Source of the DNA: PRDV01 sp963710865
GTDB taxonomy: Bacteria > Babelota > Babeliae > Babelales > Babelaceae
Direction: 5' to 3'
NCBI GenBank assembly: GCA_963710865.1
Contig: CAVQBR010000002.1
Span: forward strand, 930,001-994,000
DNA length: 64,000 nt
Made by a program: the position numbers and the translations under genes. The notes beneath the pieces were generated by a model. The model was not told the origin of the DNA. It did not search any database and worked only from the letters and a program-made list of their open reading frames with translations. Positions 1 through 9,139 of this stretch are shown here, piece after piece (positions within the stretch are counted from its first letter, which is position 1; every line of letters starts with the position of its first letter).

Positions 1-276
1 GGGCAGCTTGTCTACACGCTTCTGAAACAAAAACAGTATGTTACGTATTCATTTGTAGATCAAGCGCTTATGCTCTTTCTCTTTCAAGAAGCGTATTTAG
101 ATGCGCTTCCCTTAAAAGATGTTCCTCAGTTTGTAGCACAATTTGTGAGCTATGTTAACTCTGTATATGCAGAGCTCTATACGTCGATATTTACGACAGG
201 AGACATAACTGTTGAACAACGGCAACAGTTGCGTACGATTGCGCAGGAATTTTCAAGCTTATTTGTACCTCTATAA
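1..276 (+). CDS. atpA: ATP synthase F1 alpha subunit, C-terminal fragment (gene starts before the window)
   Basis: The reading frame is open from base 1 and ends at a TAA at 274-276, giving the last 91 residues. They carry the alpha-subunit C-terminal helical-domain pattern: GQLVYTLLKQKQY, then a segment ending in EAYLDALPLKDV, matching the family's GQ-LLKQ-Y and G-YLDDIPV-DV landmarks. In the F1 complex the alpha subunit forms the alpha3-beta3 hexamer with beta and takes part in ATP synthesis at the inner membrane. The catalytic domains lie outside the window, so the call rests on the C-terminal helices alone; no other family fits this tail as well. A tRNA gene follows 23 bases downstream. 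Confidence 0.8.
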   Translation, partial: GQLVYTLLKQKQYVTYSFVDQALMLFLFQEAYLDALPLKDVPQFVAQFVSYVNSVYAELYTSIFTTGDITVEQRQQLRTIAQEFSSLFVPL

Positions 277-290
277 GAATATAGTATACT
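263..290 (+). promoter_or_regulatory. Probable sigma70-type promoter of tRNA-Arg
   Basis: A -35 box TTGTAC (263-268) and a -10 box TATACT (285-290) are 16 bases apart. The -10 ends 9 bases before the tRNA 5' end, which suits transcription starting close to the mature tRNA. The -35 box lies inside the atpA coding end. Confidence 0.5.
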
Positions 291-299
291 GATAACTAG

Positions 300-376
300 G
301 TGCCCGTAGCTCAGTTGGATAGAGCAACGGATTTCTAATCCGTAGGTCGTAGGTTCGAATCCTACCGGGCACACCA
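300..376 (+). tRNA. tRNA-Arg (anticodon UCU)
   Basis: The cloverleaf reads directly: acceptor GTGCCCG (300-306) pairs with CGGGCAC (366-372). The anticodon stem ACGGA/TCCGT holds the loop TTTCTAA with anticodon TCT, and the T arm carries GTTCGAATC. The CCA end (374-376) is encoded. It reads AGA codons. Confidence 0.97.
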
Positions 377-493
377 TCAAATCCAAATCTACCAAAAGAT
401 TCATTAAGGCAGCAAAAAGTATGGGCTTTTGCAGGATCTGTTGAGTATGGTATCGTGGAAGGATATCTCTCAATTAATTGAAAGGAAAAGATC

Positions 494-985
494 GTGACCT
501 ATTCTTACGTTAACCTTGTGGCCTTCGCAATGCTCACTGCTGTTACTCAGCTGTGCGCTCTGCCTCGTTTTGCTCCCTTAAATCAGGGGCGGATGCAGCG
601 AACTGCGTCTCTCGAATCTGATACCTGCGGATGGGGACAGCTCATTATTCTTGAAGGTGACAAAGCTATTCAGTATAAAGATGTTATCATCTGGGTTGGT
701 GCTACAAACTCACAAGCAAAGAAATGGGATTGGACTCTTAGTAACACGAGACATAATCCTGGCATTCAGATTGCTGATATACAGCAATTTATTGATCAAG
801 TAGACGAAGTTATCCTGACCCGTGGGGTAGACTTGATTCTTCAAGTTCCTCAGACGACCATTGATTGGGTGCGATCAAAAGGCAAGGTATGTCATGTGGG
901 AGAAACACCTCAAATGATTGAACTGTACAATCGGTTGGTTGATCAAGGTAAGAAAGTCGGTGGATTATTCCATTCGACCTGTTAA
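494..985 (+). CDS. Mth938/AAMDC-domain protein (DUF498), possibly exported
   Basis: From about residue 45 the protein matches the AAMDC/Mth938 fold: WDWTLSNTRHNPGIQ, then a valine-rich strand with LTRGVD, ETPQMIELYN, and the C-terminal GLFHSTC that is typical of the family. Bacterial and archaeal members are about 110-130 residues and have no firmly assigned activity. Here about 40 residues precede the domain, with a hydrophobic stretch (VNLVAFAMLTAVTQLCAL) that looks like a signal peptide if the GTG at 494 is the start. An internal ATG at 593 with a GGGGCGG just upstream would instead give a plain cytosolic protein of normal length. The family call is firm; the start and location are not. 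Confidence 0.8.
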   Translation: MTYSYVNLVAFAMLTAVTQLCALPRFAPLNQGRMQRTASLESDTCGWGQLIILEGDKAIQYKDVIIWVGATNSQAKKWDWTLSNTRHNPGIQIADIQQFIDQVDEVILTRGVDLILQVPQTTIDWVRSKGKVCHVGETPQMIELYNRLVDQGKKVGGLFHSTC

Positions 986-1008
986 TCGGATAGTCTCAAA
1001 AAAAACTT

Positions 1009-1039
1009 GGGCTGATGAACCTGTCAGCCCTTATTCTTT
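1009..1039 (+). terminator. Rho-independent terminator after the AAMDC gene
   Basis: GGGCTGA (1009-1015) pairs with TCAGCCC (1024-1030) across an 8-base loop, followed by the T-rich TTATTCTTT. Confidence 0.75.
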
Positions 1040-1401
1040 ATCTATAACTCTAGTTTTTCTATTAAGTTTTTTAATCCGTGCGCGAAATTGATCTGGTGTA
1101 AGAAGTAACTGAGATAGTGCCTCTTGCTGAGAAAAAAATAGATGCCTCGAGCAAGAAGTGTTCTATCGTAACCGTGAAGGAATTTCATTCTCTCGTTGTA
1201 GCGCAAAATGCAACAGCCAGCAATTGAAATTTCGCAGTTTCAATGCTTAAATTATTTCATTAATGCTTTTCTTGACTGCATAGTTGATTTTTGACACCAC
1301 TTCTAAACTTTTTTCAAAAGTTTGCGATCTTTTAGCAAGCTGTGAGGGCCAAAGGAACTTACATTCCGTTGGCCTTGTATCGTTGCCCTGCGAATGGGTT
1401 C
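1040..1401. other. Intergenic stretch with one long hairpin
   Basis: No coding region is supported here. The only structure seen is a hairpin at 1347-1374: GGCCAA pairs with TTGGCC, with inner GGAA/TTCC. It lies just past the 3' end of the minus-strand hydrolase gene and may end its transcript, although no T-run follows on that strand. Confidence 0.5.
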
Positions 1402-2418
1402 TTATTTAGCCAGCGTTGGTAGCAAACAAAATTCTTCGCACACTGGTGGTGTGGTCGGTGATTGGCAAACTTGTGGTGCAGGTGTCACATGTAAGTCGCA
1501 TATATCACAATCGCAGAGATCGTTGCATATAAACTTCTTTACCTCTTTGTTGAAACGTTGTACATCGGTCAAAAAGGGAAGATGGTTCTTATTACACAAT
1601 TCAAAAAGAATCGAATTAGGTATCTGTGATCGCAAGAAGAATGATTGTTCTATCGGCAGAGTTGAATCTATTCCACCATAGACGATGAGCGTCGGTATCG
1701 TAATGTTGCTTACTAGTAGGCGTAAGTCAGTATTGAGCGCGAAGTTTGTTAGCACAGCTGCAACATTACTACAGATCTCGCCTAAAAACATGCTACTGAG
1801 ATCGTTAACGAGTTTTGTAAGAGCTTCTGATGGACCGCATGGTCCGGCAGCGAGAGGTGCAAGTGATACCTCAATAAATGCAGGATAATTATTGCTAGCC
1901 AAACAAAGAAGGCAGTCAATATCATTTTGGCTCAATCCTACGTAGCAAACTCCTTCTGGAATATAAGCAGTTCCATCGACGAGGACGAGACGGCTCAACG
2001 CTGTATTTCCAGTTGTATAGGTGAGTGCATAGGTAAGTCCTATGAAGCTGCTGATTGAACTGGTTATCATAATGGGATTTTCAACGCCATCACAAGCTAG
2101 AGCAGCAATCACACCCTGTACTGTGCTTGCAAGTGAAGCAGCTGTATAGGTCTCTGTTGGTGAAACTGTTGAGCGACCTAATCCTGGAAGATCCAGTGTG
2201 AGGCATTTAAACTGTTTGCTGAACTCTTTTACTTGGCATTGCCAAATCTCCGAAGTTGCCGGTACACCTTGGATGAATACAATAGTTTGTTTGCCTTTAC
2301 CAGTTAATTGGTAATAGATCTCAGCTCCATTGACCTCTAGATAGCCACATTTTGCAATAAGTGGTGCTGAAATAAGCATTAAGCTTATAAGACTGAATGA
2401 AATAATTTTTGAAAACAT
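1402..2418 (-). CDS. Exported alpha/beta-hydrolase-fold protein with a degenerate nucleophile elbow
   Basis: The 338-residue protein starts with a signal peptide (MFSKIISFSLISLMLISAPLIA), then shows the alpha/beta-hydrolase order: VFIQGVPATSEIW (oxyanion-hole region), LDLPGLGRS, a serine elbow, an acid in YGGIDSTLP and a histidine in NKNHLPFL. The usual G-H-S-x-G elbow is replaced by TSSISSF: the serine is kept but both glycines are lost, so turnover is uncertain. The last 50 residues are rich in Cys and Pro (NDLCDCDICDLH and PPVCEEFC), suggesting disulfides outside the cytoplasm. Substrate unknown. The gene stands alone; its neighbour on the 5' side is a pseudogene on the other strand. Confidence 0.75.
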   Translation of the reverse strand: MFSKIISFSLISLMLISAPLIAKCGYLEVNGAEIYYQLTGKGKQTIVFIQGVPATSEIWQCQVKEFSKQFKCLTLDLPGLGRSTVSPTETYTAASLASTVQGVIAALACDGVENPIMITSSISSFIGLTYALTYTTGNTALSRLVLVDGTAYIPEGVCYVGLSQNDIDCLLCLASNNYPAFIEVSLAPLAAGPCGPSEALTKLVNDLSSMFLGEICSNVAAVLTNFALNTDLRLLVSNITIPTLIVYGGIDSTLPIEQSFFLRSQIPNSILFELCNKNHLPFLTDVQRFNKEVKKFICNDLCDCDICDLHVTPAPQVCQSPTTPPVCEEFCLLPTLAK

Positions 2419-2782
2419 ACTAACTCCTTAAAATAATGAACTAAAAACATTGCTTTATCGGCCGGTTTACCCTGTATCATCTTTTTTTGTTTCGTTTCCC
2501 CCTTCTTCTTCAACATAAGGTCTTTTATATACAGCATAAAAATTTGCTTCTTGGCGAGTCAATAGTTTTTATCTTGGTATGCTTGCTCAAATTATCTTGC
2601 AACAAGCGCATGCAAGCGTCTAATAGGTTCTATTGCTATTCTTTTTCAATCAAATATAGTTAAGGAGGGAAAGCAGTAGTTTTTTAGGCTTTTATTTGAG
2701 AAGGTCCATAAGATTGTTTGCGTGCGAGAAGGCAAAACTGAGAGCATAGTTAGCATTCCATAATCTTTCAAGAAAGGATTTG

Positions 2783-3299
2783 ATGAAAGTATCTCTCGCT
2801 GGGATATCTGCTTCTATTGTTCCTTCTATGAATGTCTTAGAAGATGCGTTTGCTATTACAAAATCAGAGTCCCCTTGAAGTTCTTAAGCAGTGGGTACTG
2901 GCTTCTGAAAAAGTGGTTGCTAACATGGATCCATTTTTTCAAGCATGTTTTCATGAAAGCCCTCTCTAGCCCATGAGGCAATTGCTCATTTTGCATCGTA
3001 TTTCAATCATGCTCTGATTACAGAGAATATTGATATGCTCCATGAAAAAGGTGGAACGAGAGCGTTGAATATAAGCAGCATGAATCTCGTTGTTTGATAC
3101 CGGTCCGCTGAAGCAGATTGATGCAGTAGTGTGCAGCGGCTTGAGTGCTGATCAGGATGGATTTCTTGAATTGTATAAAGAAGCAAATCCTCAGGGTAGA
3201 CTTGTGGCCATAAACAAAGAGATCCTCGCTATCTTTCAAAAGATGATTGGTTTGGGCAGGGAGATATACAATTGGTTCTGCCAGTGCTTGTACAGATGA
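2783..3299 (+). pseudogene. Frameshifted remnant of an unrecognised gene
   Basis: A good ribosome site (AAAGGA at 2773-2778) precedes ATG 2783, and coding-like peptide runs follow in changing frames: MKVSLAGISASIVPSMNV, then LEVLKQWVLASEKVVANMD, then HEAIAHFASYFNHALITENI, then LFDTGPLKQIDAVVCSGL. At least three frame changes and stops interrupt what reads as one protein of about 170 residues. The last open part (3090-3299) alone looks like a small gene but has no start signal of its own. I do not recognise the family. The stretch 2419-2782 before it holds nothing I can assign. Confidence 0.55.
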
Positions 3300-3889
3300 T
3301 TGAAAGTTGAGGTAATTCTAGCGGAGTTGTATTATCAATTGTTGCAAATTGAGATTCATTGGTGATTTGAATCTTCTTTTATGGTTTTCACTGCTCTACT
3401 TGAAGTGTTCTTGCTTGCCACATCGAATTGTGTTGCTATGAGAATGCTACTCTTTCGGAAGAGACATTGGTTGCCGCTCAATTGCTTCAGCTTTCGTGCG
3501 TGGTTGGTAATTGGCAATCTTGTGTGCAGATTTCATAATCCAATAGAGCAGATAAATTAAAAAAACTCGGAAAGTTCTCTGATCATTCTTGGTGACTACG
3601 GTTCTCTAAAGAAAGACGAAGCAGAAACAACTTGCTGTTTGAGCTTAATGGAGATCGATACGAGTTTTTTTAATTGCAGCGAATCAGCCTTTTGGAACAG
3701 GGGATACAATCGTTTACTTCAAAATTCTAAAAAAGTTCAATTTTGATCATTCATTATAATAAAAGTTTTCATCGGGTATAATGAAATTGTTCATCGGGTT
3801 TGATACAGGCTTAGATGGCAGATAAGACTTAGCTAATGCCGAAACAAACAAAACATGATATTTGTTAATCATGTAATTAATTAGAAGGA
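3300..3889. other. Non-coding stretch before the ankyrin gene, with twin 10-mer repeats at a -10 box
   Basis: No supported gene. TTCATCGGGT occurs at 3768-3777 and again at 3790-3799, exactly 22 bases apart (about two helical turns). A TATAAT (3777-3782) sits between them. This looks like a promoter with tandem operator half-sites for the downstream ankyrin gene; no matching -35 box is clear. Confidence 0.4.
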
Positions 3890-3895
3890 GTGGTT

Positions 3896-6800
3896 ATGGT
3901 GCGCATGGTAATGCTAGTAATTTTGATGGGGTTGTTAGGTAATTTCAAGTGCGTAGGTATGGAATTGAGTGCGAAAGTTGAAAAGCTCAATCATGATGAG
4001 AATAGTAATCTGTCTCTAGTGCCACCAGAGTTATTTCACAAAGTCCTAGACATGAGTCCTTTGCATAAAGCGTGCTACGATGGTGCCCTTCCTGGGGTGA
4101 AAAAATACGTGCACTTGTATGATATCAATGGGCTTGCTGTCTTTGATAGAACTCCCCTCTACTGTGCTTGTCAAAATGGTCACGCCAATGTAGTTGCTGC
4201 TTTGCTGGCGCAGGGGGTAGATAGAAATAAGAGGGCTGTTGATGGTCTTAGCCCATTCTTTGTTGCTTGTGCGTCTGGTCACACTGATGTTGCTAAGTTG
4301 CTATTAGAATGTGAGAATTTGCAAGATAGGATTCTTACGCTGTGCAGCCCATGTAATGGAATTGAGCCATGGTTTGCGGCAGCTCAGGAAGGTCATCTCG
4401 ATATGCTCAAATACTTCTTGCCTCTTGATAGGTCTGACAGATATGCTTACTCTTCAAGATTAAGTTTTTTGCAGAAAGCTGCTCATGCGGGGGCAGCTGA
4501 TGTAGTACGGTTATTGCTGCAGGCGGGTGCGTGTAAAGTTGAGCCTGAAGGTTTATTTAGAGAACGGAAAAAAGCATATTTCACCTGGGATGAGGAGCCA
4601 GGTAGATTTACCTATGATGCGTGGTTTATAGCTGCGCAGCAAGGTCATAGGGATATACTCAGGATGTTTCTGACAGACGAAGGCGCATTCGATTATCTGC
4701 CTTTTGCTGCTTGGGTGGGCGATGAGGTCGTCGTATTAGCACTATTAGATGAAGGTATGCCGGTGAATGAATATGATAGCCGAGGAGCAACGGCTCTGTA
4801 TAATGCAGCAAAAAAAAATCATGTTGAAGTATTGAGCATATTGCTAAGCAGAGACGCAGATTGCTATCGTTTAGTTTGTAGTCAGAAAAGCCCTTATCCC
4901 AAACTTAAGCCTGGTGAATTTCCTAGACAATCTGCTTACTGGAATCCAATTCGTGAGGAACTACTACGCCGTGAGGAAAGCCCCTTACAGATTGCGGTTC
5001 GTAAGGATCATGTCAAAGTTTTGAAACTTTTACTGTCCAAATGTGAATCCCTACCATATATAGAATCTTCCAATCCAGAGCCAGGGAATATCTCTCTTCA
5101 AGCGGCAGTCACAACATGTAGTATAGAAGTTTTAAGACTCTTGCTAACTAAGGTGGTCATGGGCGACCAGCATACGGGCCCAAAGCGTACCGCATTACAA
5201 AGTGCAGCAGGGTCGCGTTCCGTTGAAATAGTACAATCATTACTTGATGCTGGTGCGTTGATAGATGGCGTTTCTGAAGAAGAAGAACGAACACCTCTAG
5301 AGTGTGCTGCTATTTTCGGAAATGCTGCAGTGGTCAAGTTATTATTAAGTAAGGGTGCAGATAAGTGCAGGTTATCTAGTGATGGCAGCAATCTGCTGTT
5401 GCAAGTCGCGCCAGGAAAGCCTTCAATTTTGAAGTATCTCTTAGACGCAGGGATAGATTGCAATGAACCTCGTGATGACGGGCTAACAGCATTGCACCTT
5501 GCAACCCAATTCAGACGTGCTGGCAACGTACAGGTTTTGCTTGATGGGGGAGCAGAGCCTGATGCAGTTTCGCAGGAGGGACAAACTTCTTTGCATTGTG
5601 CTGTTAGGAATGGATATGATGATGTTGTGCAACTATTGCTGGTGGCTGGTGCAGATAAAGATAGATTGGATAATTCTGGTTTTACGCCATTATTGCTCGC
5701 GATTGATGATGGAAATGCAAATATGGTTCGATTGCTGCTAAGGAACGGTGCTGACAAAAATAAAGGTGGTCAGTATACACCCTTAGGCCTTGCCGTGGAG
5801 AAAGGTCATGCAGATATCGTACACCTTCTTTTAGCTGCTGATGTTGACATAGAGGGATCCACTGAAGATGGTTCTCCTCCATTGTTTCTTGCAGCGAAAA
5901 ACAATAATTCTGAAGCTGCCAGGTTATTGCTTGAGATGAATGCAGACCCAAATCGAGCTAATCATGCAGGGGTAACCCCGCTGGGTATTGCTGCCGAGAA
6001 AGGCCATTGGCGGGTAGTTCGACTGTTGTTAAACTCAGGTGCGCTTACAGAGCTTTGCCCTAAGGATGGCAAGTCCCCTTTAGCGGCGGCTGCAGCAAAC
6101 TATAAGTCCAAAGTTGTAAAGTTATTGTTAAATGCCCCATCAGTTTCATTAGGTTCGGCCGATATAACCCTCCATGAGCGCTTGTTCATAGCGGTAATTG
6201 CAGGCGATCTCGAGGGGGTTCGATTGGCACTAAAAGAAATGAGGGAAGAGATGTCTTATGATGTGCCCATTTTTGAAAGTGATGATTGGTTGGCGAGAGA
6301 GTTTGATGAGTATTTATGCTGCCTTTTGGGTGAGGCGTCACGTAATGGTCATCTAGATATCGTAAAGTGTTTGTTGGGTGAAGGGGCTGATCCATATAGA
6401 GTTGTTAATGAACACTCAGCATTAGGACTAGCAATACTGGGTGGTAATAAAGATATAGTTACGTTGCTTTTAGACGATGCGCTATCAAATGATTATGAGA
6501 TGCCAAGATTGTTATACTTAGCAGCAAGGAAGGGTCATTCAGAAATTGTACAACTTTTGTTAGGTAGGGGTGCTGATGCCAATGAACAAGCTGCTGATTT
6601 GTGCAGCCCTTTGCACATCGCAGCTAGGTACGGTCACCTGCCAGTCGTGGCATGTTTGTTAGAATCTGGTGCAGAAATCGATAATAACAATGAACAATAT
6701 GGTGCGACACCATTGTTTTTCGCTGCTCAAAATGGTCAAGGTAAGGTGGTGAAGCTATTGATAGGTCGAGGTGCACAACTCGATCTGACCATAAGACACC

Positions 6801-7551
6801 GCTATTTGCTGCAGCGGAAAATGGGCACGATCAGGTGGTTCAATTATTGATAGATGCAGGTGCCGATATGGAAATGGATAGCTGGAACCCGACGCCCTTA
6901 GGTATCGCAGTTGAATTGGGCCATGTGGGAGCTATGAGAGCTTTGATTCGAGCAGGTGGGTCCGACCATCAATCTTTGTGTAGGTATGCCTTATCAGTTG
7001 CAGTCAAGTCAGGTATTGTAGGTATAGCACGTCTATTGATAGAAGAATTTCAGTATGATTATGATTCAGAAGATTATCCTTATCTGGCAGAGGCAGCAAT
7101 CTATGGTACTGCAGAAATGGTGCTACTGTTATTGGAGAAAAATTTTTCTATTGAGAGAGTTTTTGTTGGACGCAAAACTCCTCTTTGGGAAGCTGTTGAA
7201 TGTGGCCGTTTCGAAGCGGTAAGGGTATTATTAGATGCAGGTGCTAATTTGAATGTGCCTGATGATGAAGGATCGACACCTTTGGCTCAGGCTATGTTGG
7301 ATGGCCATATGCATATCGTGAAATTATTAGTTGATGCCTTTAAACGCAGAAACGAAAGGATTAACTTTGGGACGGGCTCTGTCGCTGAATCGGCTGCAGC
7401 TCTTTTTGCTACTCAAGATTCTGTTGATGAAGAGCTTGAGCTACCTACCAGTGCTGCGAAGAGACAAAGGATAAAGTTGTCAGGTGATGCTCTGGATTTA
7501 GATGAGGATGGAAATGACGAAAATGATATAGAAAGTAATTTTCAGAACTAG
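3896..7551 (+). CDS. Giant exported ankyrin-repeat protein, interrupted by a frameshift near 6781
   Basis: The first part (to 6850) and the second (from about 6781 in the next frame) are one ankyrin array of about 1,215 residues. At 6781 the upstream frame loses the repeat, while the shifted frame continues with KTPLFAAAENGHDQVVQ and then GADMEMD. The repeats show TPL-x-A-x-x-GH and LLL-x-x-GA throughout. ATG 3896 is preferred over the GTG at 3890 because AAGGAG (3885-3890) lies 5 bases before it. The N-terminus is hydrophobic (MVRMVMLVILMGLLGNFKCVG), consistent with export, followed by LSLVPPELFHKVL, which resembles a short F-box-like LPxEL segment. The tail is acidic (DLDEDGNDENDIE) after a basic patch. 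It is probably a host-directed or envelope protein. The shift could be a real lesion, slippage or a sequencing error. Confidence 0.8.
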
Positions 7552-7633
7552 CTTTGCGAGAGGCTCTTGATAGAATTATCGTGAGCAGTTGAGCTACATC
7601 TCAGCACTGACCGAAGCGAGTTCATTTTTACAA

Positions 7634-7661
7634 AAACAGCATCCTCAAAAGGATGCTGTTT
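7634..7661 (-). terminator. Terminator downstream of the small exported-protein genes
   Basis: AAACAGCATCC (7634-7644) pairs with GGATGCTGTTT (7651-7661). On the minus strand it is followed by TTTTTG, so it best serves the minus-strand gene ending at 7753. It may also slow transcription from the ankyrin gene. Confidence 0.7.
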
Positions 7662-7752
7662 GAAAACTCGAATAGGGATTTTTATTTCGAACCTGGTGCT
7701 GACTCTTCGCGTACCAAGGTTCTTAGTAGATCTATTACGGCTTCTTCGCTTG

Positions 7753-8334
7753 CTACCTGCGGGGTCGCGGTGGTTGGCTTAGCCTTTTTCTCCCCCCCTT
7801 TTCCACTGTAACTGCTGTGGTCTTTTTAGTCATGAAACCACGGTATGTACTGAGGGCAAGTTTACCTAGATAACTTAGAGCGCTTCGTATTTCGGGGTTC
7901 TTTGCGGCTTCTACTGCAATTTGCCTTACTTCAGGTGCACTTAAAACTTGCGCCGCTATGCTAATTCCTTTTTCAATCGTGCTTTTTGTTGGAGTTATTT
8001 TTTCTTTTGCAATCGCTTCTTCTGTTTTGACAAGTTCTGCTTGATGTTGCGCTTCTGCTGGTGTTAAGCGACCTGGCCGTATACGAAGTCCTGTTTGGGG
8101 CTTTGGGCTCGGTTCGGTTACTTCACCTTTTTCAGTCTGAATCCCAAAAGCTCGTGCGACTTGCGTGGCGAGAGTTGGTTGAGTTGTTGTTGGTACAGTC
8201 GGTCTTAGTACTGGTGCTTGACCTTGTATTTGTCCTTGTCTCATTCTCTCTTGGAGCGAGAGTTGTTGTGCATCTATGTTTGCATACAATGCAATAGCAC
8301 TTATTACGAGTGATAATAAATATACTGGTTTCAT
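7753..8334 (-). CDS. Small exported protein with a basic C-terminus (family of MK-x-LSLV signal peptides)
   Basis: The 193-residue protein has a signal peptide (MKPVYLLSLVISAIALYANIDAQ) closely like that of the gene at 9140-9532, including the following LQER. The mature part has a Pro/Thr-rich linker, then amphipathic helices (EIRSALSYLGKLALSTYRGF, near residue 155) and a strongly basic tail (KGGRKRLSQPPRPRR). The 5' leader AAAGAAAGG-CTATACTATG is nearly the same as that of the 9140 gene. No known domain is recognised. It probably lies in a two-gene unit behind the gene at 8427, with a hairpin between them that may lower its expression. Confidence 0.65.
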   Translation of the reverse strand: MKPVYLLSLVISAIALYANIDAQQLSLQERMRQGQIQGQAPVLRPTVPTTTQPTLATQVARAFGIQTEKGEVTEPSPKPQTGLRIRPGRLTPAEAQHQAELVKTEEAIAKEKITPTKSTIEKGISIAAQVLSAPEVRQIAVEAAKNPEIRSALSYLGKLALSTYRGFMTKKTTAVTVEKGGRKRLSQPPRPRR

Positions 8335-8380
8335 AGTATAGCCTTTCTTTTGTTTTTATCTAAGTAGATGCTTAAAAGAG

Positions 8381-8407
8381 CACTCACTGCATACATTGAA
8401 GTGAGTG
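8381..8407. terminator. Hairpin terminator or attenuator between two small exported-protein genes
   Basis: CACTCACT (8381-8388) pairs with AGTGAGTG (8400-8407). A T-run follows on the plus side (8409-8414) and CTCTTTT follows on the minus strand, so it can act in either direction. It separates the 8427 gene from the 7753 gene. Confidence 0.65.
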
Positions 8408-8426
8408 ATTTTTTATGTTCTACTTC

Positions 8427-8849
8427 TTATACAGCTGGTACATGCTTTGCTGCAACTGGGAGGTGTTTTTCCACCGTAGCTGGAGCAGTTTTTGAAGTTT
8501 TTACTGCGGTAGCTGTAACTGTTTCTGCAGGTTTTCCTTCGGTTGCAACCGAAGCTACCCCGACTGCAGCTGGTTTTCCTGTTGTACTCTGCTTTTTACT
8601 TAATTCCCAAGCGCTTGTGGCAGCTTGTTTAGCGAGCTTTTGAGCTGTTTCGCTTTGTGCCACTTTGAGTGCACCTGAAGCGGTGCTTTTTGCAGCTTCT
8701 TGCACTTGTGGATTTTGGACTACTTCACTAGCTGCTGTTGCAAGTTCGTGAGCTTTTTGCTTGATGGTATCCCAAAGTGATGCTTTGACCGCACCATTAG
8801 ATGCTATCAATAGGCCAATCGTAAGAGTCGATAAATATAATTTCTTCAT
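8427..8849 (-). CDS. Small exported Ala/Lys/Thr-rich helical protein
   Basis: The start is set at 8849 because AAGGAAGG stands just before that ATG; the frame is open further upstream but without a ribosome site. The 140-residue product has a signal peptide (MKKLYLSTLTIGLLIASNGAVKA), then a long amphipathic helical region (TIKQKAHELATAASEVV and similar heptad-like stretches, resembling apolipoprotein or LEA-type helices) and a Val/Ala/Thr-rich tail. No enzyme motif is visible. The promoter at 8902-8931 and the octamer cluster upstream suggest regulated expression. Confidence 0.65.
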   Translation of the reverse strand: MKKLYLSTLTIGLLIASNGAVKASLWDTIKQKAHELATAASEVVQNPQVQEAAKSTASGALKVAQSETAQKLAKQAATSAWELSKKQSTTGKPAAVGVASVATEGKPAETVTATAVKTSKTAPATVEKHLPVAAKHVPAV

Positions 8850-8901
8850 GGTAACCTTCCTTGTTATGGATGTAATCATTATGCTACTATTTCTACTTGT
8901 A

Positions 8902-8931
8902 ATTATACAAAAGAATATCGTCACAAATCAA
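8902..8931 (-). promoter_or_regulatory. Promoter P1 of the small exported-protein cluster
   Basis: On the minus strand TTGATT (8931-8926) and TATAAT (8907-8902) are 18 bases apart, followed by TACAAGTAGAAA. The promoter at 9806-9835 has the same boxes, the same spacing and nearly the same downstream sequence. A GTCACAAA octamer (8920-8927) overlaps the -35 box. Confidence 0.65.
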
Positions 8932-9026
8932 GAGTATTTGATAGTTTATTTTGTGACATCTTTTTGTTTGGTGTTAAAAAGTTGAAAAGATCTACACGCA
9001 GAAACTATTTGTGACGGAGTCACAAA
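8920..9026. promoter_or_regulatory. Cluster of four GTCACAAA/TTTGTGAC octamers (candidate operator)
   Basis: The octamer occurs at 8920-8927 (GTCACAAA), 8950-8957 (TTTGTGAC), 9008-9015 (TTTGTGAC) and 9019-9026 (GTCACAAA). The last two form a tight inverted repeat with a 3-base centre, and the first overlaps promoter P1. TGTGA/TCACA halves recall Crp/Fnr-family sites, but the 5-base spacing differs from the usual 6. The regulator is not in the window. Confidence 0.5.
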
Positions 9027-9106
9027 GCCGAACAAGTTGTTCTTGCTGATCGGCTGAGCCGTTAGAGGTGCTTAGTGCGCTTTGGCTTTTCAAAGAAAAG
9101 AGGGCT

Positions 9107-9131
9107 GTAGAAGGAGACCGACTCCTTCTAC
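9107..9131 (-). terminator. Terminator after the 9140-9532 gene
   Basis: GTAGAAGGAG (9107-9116) pairs with CTCCTTCTAC (9122-9131). On the minus strand it is followed by the U-rich CTCTTTTCTTT. Confidence 0.7.
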
Positions 9132-9139
9132 TTCTTGCC

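Noticed and set aside
177..473. 98-codon open frame on the minus strand across the tRNA-Arg gene
   Set aside because: It is the antisense of the tRNA (CPVGFEPTTYGLE-type peptide, a known false annotation pattern).
3498..3540. Similarity to the hydrolase 3' region (1446-1490), as a decayed paralogue
   Set aside because: Only about 40 bases resemble it by eye, with no similarity on either side; probably chance.
5098..5757. 219-codon minus-strand frame inside the ankyrin gene
   Set aside because: Shadow frame of a well-supported ankyrin array; composition follows the opposite strand and no start signal is present.
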